A stretch of DNA of 64,000 nucleotides, taken from positions 1,178,001 to 1,242,000 of the forward strand of contig NZ_CP158374.1 in the NCBI RefSeq assembly GCF_040267705.1, given 5' to 3'. Source of the DNA: Agromyces sp. G08B096. Its GTDB lineage: Bacteria; Actinomycetota; Actinomycetes; Actinomycetales; Microbacteriaceae. A model generated the notes under the pieces. That model ran no database searches. It saw only the letters and a list, made by a program, of their open reading frames with translations, and was not told the DNA's origin. Below are positions 28,280 to 34,973 of this stretch, in pieces. The position numbers were made by a program, and so were the translations under genes. The first letter of the stretch is position 1. The number at the start of each line of letters is the position of its first letter.

Positions 28280-28996
28280 TCAGGACCCCGGAGCGACGCA
28301 CTCCACATCCTGGATCCAGCCGAATCGGTAGTCGTCGTCCGCGAAGGTGACGTAGGTGGGGCTCCCTGATTTCGCGTCGTCGAATGTCAGCCGCTCGACC
28401 GCGTCGGGGACCGTGGCGGTGTACTCGTCGGTGTACCCGACGGTGACCACGAGGCGTGCGCAGTCGGCTTCCGGAAGAACCGCCATCTGCCAGCAGCCCC
28501 GGACTTCGTCGGGCGGGCAATCCTGCCAGAGCCGCCCGTCCGAATAGACCTCGAGGCCCGCCGGGAAGCTGTAGGCGGTGTAGTCGGCGTCGTACCGGTC
28601 GGTGGCGATCTCCGACTGCGCCTCCTGTCGTTCAGCCGCGGTCGATGCGGCCGAAACGGCTGCGGAGGCGAGGAAGAGCCCCGCCGCGAGGACCGCACCC
28701 AAGCCGGCGATCGACCCGGCGACGATCCCGACGACCACCCAGGGGCGCCGCCTGGCGCGCGGATCGCCCGGGGTCGGGGCGGGCGGGGTGGCCGGCGTGC
28801 CGGCGTTGATCAGGCTCTCGCGCGCCGCCGACAAGGTGCGGGCCCACGCCTCGGCTTCGCGTCGCTCCTCGCCCTCCGGGTATCGGGAGGGATGGCGGTC
28901 CCAGGTCGCCGCCAGATACGCCGCGTCGATCTCATCGAGCGTGACCGGGTGGTCGGGCGGGAGGCGCAGCAGCGCGCGTGCGGTGTTCGGGTCCAC
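28280..28996 (-). CDS. J-like-domain membrane protein, copy 2 of a duplicated pair
   Basis: A 238-residue paralogue of the protein at 25453. 'LPPDHPVTLDEIDAAYLAATWDRHP' over residues 12-36 closely follows a J-domain helix I-loop-helix II, with 'RHPSRYP' in place of the HPD loop and 'EAEAWARTLSAARESL' as helix III. After a Pro-rich linker, a transmembrane helix covers about 86-112; the exterior domain keeps Cys160, Cys168 (GCW), Cys179 (EADC) and Cys233. GTG 28996 follows TATGAT (29008-29003) by six bases. Loss of the HPD aspartate argues against stimulating DnaK; it may be an adaptor or signalling module. It is divergent from Fpg-like copy 2 across 106 bases. Confidence 0.78.
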   Translation of the reverse strand: MDPNTARALLRLPPDHPVTLDEIDAAYLAATWDRHPSRYPEGEERREAEAWARTLSAARESLINAGTPATPPAPTPGDPRARRRPWVVVGIVAGSIAGLGAVLAAGLFLASAAVSAASTAAERQEAQSEIATDRYDADYTAYSFPAGLEVYSDGRLWQDCPPDEVRGCWQMAVLPEADCARLVVTVGYTDEYTATVPDAVERLTFDDAKSGSPTYVTFADDDYRFGWIQDVECVAPGS

Positions 28997-29102
28997 AGCG
29001 CGATCATAGGGGGCCGCCTGCCTGTCGGTGACACCCGCCATCGCAGCGGGGAGAGATGGAGATTTCGGGCGGGATGTCGGTGGGCGGGTGCAGGATGGAG
29101 GG

Positions 29103-29963
29103 GTGCCTGAGCTGCCCGAAGTGGAGGCGCTCGCGCGGTTCCTCCGCGAGCGCGCGGTGGGCCATGCCATCGCGTCGGTCCGGCTCGCGTCCATCTCGGC
29201 GCTGAAGACGTTCGATCCGCCCGTGCAGGCGCTCGAGGGTGCGGTCGTCGACGGGGTCGCCCGGCACGGCAAGTTCGTCGACCTCGACGCGGGCGGCGTC
29301 CACCTCGTCTTCCACCTCGCGCGGGCCGGATGGCTCCGCTGGTACGAGGAGGTGCCTGCGACACCGGTGAAGCCCGGCAAGTCGCCGCTCGCCCTGCGGC
29401 TGCGGTTCGACGACGGGGCCGGGTTCGACCTCACCGAGGCGGGCACCAAGAAGTCGCTCGCCGTGTATGTCGTCCGCGATCCCGCGGAGGTGCCGGGCAT
29501 CGCCCGCCTCGGGCCCGACCCGACCGCGCCTGGCTTCAGCCTCGACGACTTCGCGGCGGTGCTGGCCGGTCGGCGCACGCAGGTCAAGGGCGTGCTGCGC
29601 GACCAATCGGTGTTCGCGGGCATCGGCAACGCCTACTCCGACGAGATCCTGCACGCGGCCCGGATGTCACCGTACGCGTTGGCCGCGAAGCTCTCACCCG
29701 AACAGGTCGAAACGCTCTACCGGGCGATGCGCGAGACCCTGGCCGAGGCCGTGGAGACGGCTTCGGGCCGGCCGCCCGCCGAGCTGAAGGACGCGAAGCG
29801 GCGCGGCATGCAGGTGCACGGCCGAACAGGAGAGGCCTGCCCGGTGTGCGGCGACACGGTGCGTCAGGTCATCTTCGCCGACTCGACGTTCCAGTACTGC
29901 CCCACGTGCCAGACGGGCGGAAAGCCGCTCGCCGATCGGGTGCTGTCCCGGCTCGTGAAATAA
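29103..29963 (+). CDS. Fpg/Nei-family DNA glycosylase, copy 2
   Basis: A 286-residue glycosylase closest to the first copy at 26287. It begins MPELPEVEAL (catalytic Pro2, Glu3), has 'RHGKFVDL', 'GIGNAYSDEILHAARMSPY' and the zinc finger CPVC-X16-CPTC. As in copy 1 the finger arginine of classical Fpg is missing (Ser). 'FQYCPTCQTGGKPLADR' near the C-terminus is a form I associate with an actinobacterial Fpg-like subgroup. The GTG start follows CAGGAT (29091-29096) by six bases. Whether the copies differ in lesion range cannot be told from sequence. Confidence 0.9.
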   Translation: MPELPEVEALARFLRERAVGHAIASVRLASISALKTFDPPVQALEGAVVDGVARHGKFVDLDAGGVHLVFHLARAGWLRWYEEVPATPVKPGKSPLALRLRFDDGAGFDLTEAGTKKSLAVYVVRDPAEVPGIARLGPDPTAPGFSLDDFAAVLAGRRTQVKGVLRDQSVFAGIGNAYSDEILHAARMSPYALAAKLSPEQVETLYRAMRETLAEAVETASGRPPAELKDAKRRGMQVHGRTGEACPVCGDTVRQVIFADSTFQYCPTCQTGGKPLADRVLSRLVK

Positions 29964-30058
29964 CGAGGGTATGCGCAACGCGCCGACGCCGGTCGGCGCG
30001 TCGCGGATACTCGCACGGATCCGCTGCTCGGCCAGGATGAACGGATCAGCTGGCGCGT

Positions 30059-30577
30059 TCAGGTGCGCGGATCGCCGTCGGTGCGGCGGCCCTCCTCAGG
30101 ACGGACCGTCGTCGCGTCGGCGCGCGAGTCGCCGACCGCGGCGTCGTCGGTCGCGCCGGCCGCATGGCGCGGCACGCCGCCGTCCGCAGTCCGGTCCGAC
30201 CGGTCGCGATCGGCGGTGACATCCGGGTCGAGGTCGTCCGCCTTCCTCAGCCGCGCGTCCGTCTCGTCCCGCAGCTGCGCCGCCTCCGCGCCGCGCGACT
30301 CGCTCTCGCGCGCGAGCCGGTCGGCTTGGAGCTGAGCGGCGCGGGCATCCGCCTCGGCCTTCGCCGCTGCGGCGGCGGCCTGCGACGCCGCCACGTCGTG
30401 CGCGGCGGCGCGCTCCTGCGTCTGCTGCGCTTCGGCGCGGATCTCTGCGGCCTTGCGGCGCTGCTGCTCGGCTCGCGCCTCCCGTGCGCGTCGCGATGTC
30501 AGGGCCACGACGATCGCGATGATGACGATGACGACGACGATCGCGACGATGATCCAGATCACGGTGCTGGTGTCCAT
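30059..30577 (-). CDS. Single-pass membrane protein with Ala/Glu/Arg-rich coiled coil
   Basis: A 172-residue protein: an N-terminal, almost pure Val/Ile transmembrane helix (residues 7-26), then a basic helical region rich in Arg, Glu, Gln and Ala to about 110, which should form a coiled coil, then an Asp/Arg-rich disordered tail. I do not recognise a family. The orientation is probably N-out, helix, cytoplasmic coiled coil, from the positive-inside rule. A run of GAT/GAC/CAT-type triplets makes the gene start locally repetitive. Confidence 0.7.
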   Translation of the reverse strand: MDTSTVIWIIVAIVVVIVIIAIVVALTSRRAREARAEQQRRKAAEIRAEAQQTQERAAAHDVAASQAAAAAAKAEADARAAQLQADRLARESESRGAEAAQLRDETDARLRKADDLDPDVTADRDRSDRTADGGVPRHAAGATDDAAVGDSRADATTVRPEEGRRTDGDPRT

Positions 30578-30690
30578 GGCTGTCCGCCTCCTCGGTCGGG
30601 TTCCCCGACAGTCGACCGCGGATGTCCGCGGCGCGGCAACGGGTTGCGTGGGGCCCTCGGTTGCGCCATGATCCCTGCGATCATGAGGGG

Positions 30691-31296
30691 GTGACGTCTC
30701 CCGATGTGCGCTGGCCGCGGCCGGCGGGTCCGCTCGTCCTCCGGCCCGCGACCGATTCCGACCTCGACGAGGTCCTGCGCTGGCGCAACCGCCCCGAGGT
30801 GACGCGATGGTTGCTCCGGACGGAGGTCGACCCCGACGCGTTCCGGCGCGTCTGGCGCGAGCGGGCCGTCGACCCGACCGACCATGCGGCCGTCGCCCTG
30901 CTCGGCGATCGGGTCGTGGGTACCGCCTCGTTGCAGGTCGTCGACGCGATGGGCCAGATGCACGTCGATCCCGGACCGTGGCGAGGTGCCGAGGCCGAGC
31001 TCGGCTACCTCGTCGACCCCTCCCACGCGGGTCGCGGATTCGCCACGGCCATCGCCGGTGCGATGCTCGACCTTGCCTTCGGCGAGCTCGGCGTGCACCG
31101 CGTCACGGCCGGCTGCTTCGCCGACAACAGCGCATCCTGGCGCGTCATGGAGAAGCTCGGCATGCGCCGCGAGCAGCACGGCGTGCAGGATTCCTGGCAT
31201 GCCGAGCTCGGCTGGGTCGACGGGTACACCTATGCGATGCTCGCCGAGGAATGGCAGCGGAGCCGGCGCACCGCCACTGGTGAGGGCGCCGCGTGA
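30691..31296 (+). CDS. RimJ/RimL-type GNAT acetyltransferase
   Basis: A 201-residue acetyltransferase with the full GNAT core: 'LVLRPATDSDLDEVLRWRNRPEVTRWLL', 'AELGYLVDPSHAGRGFATAIAGAMLDLAF' with the CoA loop AGRGFA, and 'RVTAGCFADNSASWRVMEKLGMRRE'. This is the RimJ/RimL subfamily that acetylates protein N-termini or small molecules. The GTG start is directly preceded by GAGGGG and by GATCAT six bases upstream. Its last four bases overlap the next gene (GTGA), indicating translational coupling with the PrmC-like methyltransferase. Confidence 0.87.
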   Translation: MTSPDVRWPRPAGPLVLRPATDSDLDEVLRWRNRPEVTRWLLRTEVDPDAFRRVWRERAVDPTDHAAVALLGDRVVGTASLQVVDAMGQMHVDPGPWRGAEAELGYLVDPSHAGRGFATAIAGAMLDLAFGELGVHRVTAGCFADNSASWRVMEKLGMRREQHGVQDSWHAELGWVDGYTYAMLAEEWQRSRRTATGEGAA

Positions 31297-32078
31297 GCGC
31301 AGATCCGCTCGTCGCGCGCCTGCGGGCGGCGGGGTGCGTGTTCGCCGAGGAGGAGGCTGCCCTGCTCCGTGGCGCCGCCGCCGACGATGCGGCCCTCGAA
31401 GCTCTCGTCGCGCGCCGCGTCGCGGGGGAGCCGCTGGAGCCCCTGCTCGGATGGGTGGAGTTCAGCGCGCTCCGGATCGAGGTGGTGCCCGGCGTCTTCG
31501 TGCCGCGGCGTCGCACCGAGGCGCTGGTGACCGAGGCGGTGCGGCTCGCACGCGAGGTGGCTTCGCCGGTCATCGTCGACCTCTGCTGCGGCGTCGGCGC
31601 GATCGGTGCGGCCGTCGCGGCCGGTGTTGCGCCGAGGCCGTTGGGCCGCCTCGTCGCCGCCGACATCGACCCGCTCGCAGTCGAGGTCGCCCGGCGCAAC
31701 CTGCGTCCGTTCGGTGGTGAGGCCGTGGTCGGCGACCTGTTCGCCGCGTTGCCAGGGGAGCTGGCTGGATTCGTCGACCTGCTCGTCGTGAACGCGCCGT
31801 ACGTTCCCACCGCCGACATCGGATGGATGCCACGCGAGGCGCGCGAGCACGAACCGATGCGCACGCTCGACGGCGGGACCGACGGATTGGACGTGCACCG
31901 GCGGGTGGCCGCCGGTGCACGTGATTGGCTGGTGCCGGGCGGGCGGGTGCTCATCGAGACCAGTGAGGCGCAGGCCGGGCGGACCGCCGACGCGCTCGCC
32001 GAGGCGGGTCTGACGACCCGGATCGGGGTCGATGCTGAGCGGGGCGGCACCTACGCCGTCGGGACGGCGCCGCGCTGA
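31293..32078 (+). CDS. PrmC/HemK-related putative protein N5-glutamine methyltransferase
   Basis: A 261-residue SAM-dependent methyltransferase related to PrmC. It has the helical N-terminal region, 'PLEPLLGWVEFSALRIEVVPGVFVPRRRTE' (as in PrmC), motif I VIVDLCCGVGAIG, and the NPPY-type motif as NAPY in 'LLVVNAPYVPT'. The Ala for the first Pro is a variant I associate with a PrmC-related actinobacterial subfamily of unknown substrate. A true prmC would be next to prfA; here it is coupled to a RimJ/L-like acetyltransferase by a 4-base overlap, so the pair may modify one common protein. Confidence 0.83.
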   Translation: MSADPLVARLRAAGCVFAEEEAALLRGAAADDAALEALVARRVAGEPLEPLLGWVEFSALRIEVVPGVFVPRRRTEALVTEAVRLAREVASPVIVDLCCGVGAIGAAVAAGVAPRPLGRLVAADIDPLAVEVARRNLRPFGGEAVVGDLFAALPGELAGFVDLLVVNAPYVPTADIGWMPREAREHEPMRTLDGGTDGLDVHRRVAAGARDWLVPGGRVLIETSEAQAGRTADALAEAGLTTRIGVDAERGGTYAVGTAPR

Positions 32079-32127
32079 CGCCGACCACGTCCGGCGTGCG
32101 GTCGTTCCAGACCGGTGACGCGGCCTG

Positions 32128-32778
32128 TCACGACGGACGCCGCGCGGCGAGGATGGCCGACACCTCGTCGTCGCTCGTCTGAGTGAAGTCGAGGTAGTGC
32201 ATTCCGACGGCCATGAACCCGGTGGGCGTCGCCAGGCACACGACGTCGTCGGCCTCGGGCACGGCGGCGTCGACGCCGGGCGGTCCGACCGGAGCGGCGA
32301 GGACGACCCGCTCGGCGCCGAGCGCCCTCGCGATGCCGCAGGCGACCCGCGCAGTCGCCCCGGTCGCGACTCCGTCGTCGACGATGACGGCGGTGCGCCC
32401 GCGGAGATCGACGGCGTGCCGGCCGCCTCGGAACCGTTCGACCCGCGCCGCGACTTCCGACCGCTCACGCCGTTCGATCCGATCGAGCTCGTCGCCGCTC
32501 GCATGCGCCGCCCGGCGCAGTTCCGCATTCCAGACGGCTGCCGCATCCTCGCCCACCGCCCCGATCGCGACCTCCGGCTGCCCGGGCATCCCGAGCTTTC
32601 GTACGACGAGCACGTCGAGCGGGGCGTCGAGCGCTCGCGCCACCTCGTCGGCGACGGGCACTCCGCCGCGCGGCAGTCCGAGTACCACGGGCCGGTCGAG
32701 CCGGCCGTCGCTGGCAAGGTCGGCGAGCCGGGCACCGAGCCTCCGGCCGGCGTCCCGCCGGTCGCGGAACCGCTCCAT
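32128..32778 (-). CDS. Phosphoribosyltransferase-fold protein
   Basis: A 216-residue type I PRTase-fold protein: 'MERFRDRRDAGRRLGARL', 'VLGLPRGGVPVADEVARAL', and the PRPP loop VIVDDGVATGATA at about residues 120-132. It belongs to the widely occurring group often fused to dienelactone hydrolases or found near heat-shock-type genes; its substrate is unknown. An ATG at 32787 adds three residues; I chose the internal ATG because the conserved sequence begins there. It is divergent from the VWA gene. Confidence 0.83.
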   Translation of the reverse strand: MERFRDRRDAGRRLGARLADLASDGRLDRPVVLGLPRGGVPVADEVARALDAPLDVLVVRKLGMPGQPEVAIGAVGEDAAAVWNAELRRAAHASGDELDRIERRERSEVAARVERFRGGRHAVDLRGRTAVIVDDGVATGATARVACGIARALGAERVVLAAPVGPPGVDAAVPEADDVVCLATPTGFMAVGMHYLDFTQTSDDEVSAILAARRPS

Positions 32779-33123
32779 GGGCGACATCCGAACCGAGTTC
32801 GGGTGACGCGTCAACCCCCTGTCTCCCCGCTCTCCGAACCGGTAGTGTCGCAGCCACGACGGGAATCGGAACGTGGTGCTCGGAGGGCCTCGCGCGGGGG
32901 TGCGGGACGTCATCGAGATCACGGTGGCCGGTCGGGGGACCGGCTCGGCGGGCGGTGCTGGGGGCATCGCCCGCCCTTTCCCGTGCCCGGATCGTGCAAC
33001 GGGACGTTCGAGTCGAGGAAGCATCGCCTACACTGATGGAACCTTCCCCCTGAGCGGGGAACCCGTTCAGACCGGGATCGGCGGTGCCCCCCTTGATGCC
33101 GCCGGTCGGCTTGGAGTGTCCCC
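32779..33123 (+). other. 345-base divergent intergenic region with a structured leader before the VWA gene
   Basis: No gene is evident. A likely -10 box TACACT lies at 33029-33034 in front of the VWA gene. The following roughly 85 bases can form a TTCCCC/GGGGAA hairpin (33044-33061) and a larger GC-rich structure bounded by GACCGG (33070-33075) and CCGGTC (33102-33107). No known riboswitch class is recognised. Confidence 0.45.
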
Positions 33124-34890
33124 GTGGGTCGTCACAGCATCGCTGCTCCGGCGAGTAAGCCGGGCCGCCGCGCCCTGATCCTGTCCATCGTCGCTGCCGT
33201 CGCGGTCGTCGGCGTCGTCGCATCCGGGGTGTACCTCTGGGTCGGCGGCCACCTGAACCCGCTGTTCGCGGCGGCGGAGCCGGGCTGTGAGACACCCGAC
33301 GAACTGCTGATCGTCGCCGACACCTCGATCGCTCCGGTGCTCTCTGACGTCGCGGCGGAGTTCGACGCGTCGGGCGACCTGTGCGTGAGCACGGAGGTGC
33401 GGGCGCAGGATGCCGCGGACACGGCGGCCGTCGTCGCCGGCGGCGGTCTCGATGCCGACGCCTGGGTGCCCGATTCCAGCGTCTGGATCGACCGCGTCGC
33501 GGCGACCGCGTCCTCGCTCGGCCAGCCGGCGCCCGCGGTCGAGGCTCGGGAGTCCGTGGCGAGCTCGCCGGTCGTCTTCGCCGTCCCGGCCACCCGCGCC
33601 GAAGAGGTCGTTGCGGCCGAGCCCGCGAGCTGGACCCGGGTGCTCACGGGCACCCTGCCGGCGATCATGCCCGACCCGGAGGCATCCGCGTCGAGCCTCG
33701 CCGGTCTGCTGGCGCTCCGCGCCCACGCGTCGCCCGCCGATCCGCGCGCCTTTCCCGGCGCGATGATCGCGCTCGGCAAGGCGATCCCGGCATCCACGAG
33801 CGCAGCGTTCAGTGCGGTGTCGTCCGCGCCGCAGGCGAGCGTTGTGATCACCAGCGAGGCGCAGCTGGCCGCGTACAACCTCGACGACCCCGCGGAGCAG
33901 CTGGTTGCGGCGTACCCGGCCGACGGCACCGTGTCGCTCGACTACCCCTTCCTCGTGCTGGCGCCGGAGGACGGCGGTGCGGATGCCGCGTCCGAGAGCG
34001 AGACCGCCGAGCCCGGCGACGCCGCCGGGGAAGCCACCGGAGACGGAGCGGACGAGGCCGCGACGCAGCCCTCGCACGCCGAGCTCCTCGACCGCTTCGA
34101 GCAGGCGGTCCGCGACGCGAGCGACCGGTTCCTCGCGGCCGGGTTCCGCGCGCCCGACGGCAGCGGCGAGCTCGACGTGGCGGGCGTGGGCGCGACGGCC
34201 GCTCCGCCGGCGGCCCCGCTCGACGGCGCCGCCCAGCTCGAGATCCTCCGCGCGTGGGGTGTGCTGACGCTCCGGTCGCGCATGCTCGCCGTGATCGACG
34301 TGTCGGGCTCCATGGAGGAGCCCGCCGAGAACGGCTTGCGTCGCATCGACATCTTCCAGCAGGCCGCCATCGGAGCCATGTCCAAGTTCTCGGGCGAGGT
34401 CGAACTCGGGGTATGGGTCTTCTCCACGGCGCGGAACGGCGACCTCGACTACGAGGATCTCGCGCCGATCGCCCCGCTCGCCGACCAGGCGCACACCCAG
34501 GGCATTCAGCAGATCATCGGTTCGCTGCCGGCCCGCCTCGGCGGGGCGACCGGCCTCTACGACACGACGCTCGCGGCGGTCCAGCGCGTGCGTGAGACGT
34601 ACGACCCGGAGAAGGTCAACTCGGTGCTGCTCATCACCGACGGCAAGAACGAGGACGAGAACGGCATCTCCCTCGAGCAGCTGCTCGGCGAGCTGCAGAA
34701 GATGAACGACCCGGCGAAGCCGGTGCCGGTCATCATGATCGGCTTCGGTCCCGACACCGACCTCGGCGCGATGCAGCAGATCGCGAAGACGACGGGCGGG
34801 GCGGCGTATTCGGCCTCCAAGCCGGAGGATCTCGGTCTCGTGCTCGTGGACGCCCTGACGCAGCGCACCTGCCGGCCGAACTGCGGCTGA
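33124..34890 (+). CDS. Membrane-anchored protein: binding-protein-like domain plus VWA domain
   Basis: A 588-residue protein. Residues about 17-40 are an uncleaved or signal-like transmembrane segment. About 55-280 resemble an ABC-type extracellular binding-protein fold: 'ELLIVADTSIAPVLSDVAAEFD', 'DADAWVPDSSVWIDRV', 'VVFAVPATRAEEV'. An acidic linker (about 283-320) leads to a von Willebrand factor A domain with MIDAS DVSGSM at 392-397, 'GGATGLYDTTLAAV' (MIDAS Thr) and 'LLITDGKNEDENG'. The fold order is clear; the function is not. Related actinobacterial proteins are annotated only as VWA domain proteins. The protein ends in a Cys pair, CRPNCG. The GTG start follows GGAG by seven bases. Confidence 0.85.
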   Translation: MGRHSIAAPASKPGRRALILSIVAAVAVVGVVASGVYLWVGGHLNPLFAAAEPGCETPDELLIVADTSIAPVLSDVAAEFDASGDLCVSTEVRAQDAADTAAVVAGGGLDADAWVPDSSVWIDRVAATASSLGQPAPAVEARESVASSPVVFAVPATRAEEVVAAEPASWTRVLTGTLPAIMPDPEASASSLAGLLALRAHASPADPRAFPGAMIALGKAIPASTSAAFSAVSSAPQASVVITSEAQLAAYNLDDPAEQLVAAYPADGTVSLDYPFLVLAPEDGGADAASESETAEPGDAAGEATGDGADEAATQPSHAELLDRFEQAVRDASDRFLAAGFRAPDGSGELDVAGVGATAAPPAAPLDGAAQLEILRAWGVLTLRSRMLAVIDVSGSMEEPAENGLRRIDIFQQAAIGAMSKFSGEVELGVWVFSTARNGDLDYEDLAPIAPLADQAHTQGIQQIIGSLPARLGGATGLYDTTLAAVQRVRETYDPEKVNSVLLITDGKNEDENGISLEQLLGELQKMNDPAKPVPVIMIGFGPDTDLGAMQQIAKTTGGAAYSASKPEDLGLVLVDALTQRTCRPNCG

Positions 34891-34897
34891 GCGGAAG

Positions 34898-34939
34898 ACG
34901 GAGCGGGGCCCGGTGGCGAACCACCGGGCCCCGCTCCGT
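34898..34939. terminator. Strong bidirectional terminator between VWA and DHA2 exporter genes
   Basis: A perfect 19-bp stem (34898-34916 with 34921-34939) and loop CGAA, located between convergent stop codons. It is the strongest hairpin in the window. Confidence 0.9.
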
Positions 34940-34973
34940 GCGTGGGTTCGTGTCGTCGGAAGGGCGCGACGCG

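Noticed and set aside
23064-33000. Integrated island or prophage in the less conserved 23-33 kb stretch
   Set aside because: No integrase, transposase, tRNA junction, direct repeats or clear shift in codon usage; the region has the same promoter style and base composition as its flanks.
33000-33020. GTTCGAGTC resembling a tRNA T-arm
   Set aside because: No acceptor stem, D-arm or anticodon arm can be placed around it. No tRNA was found anywhere in the window.
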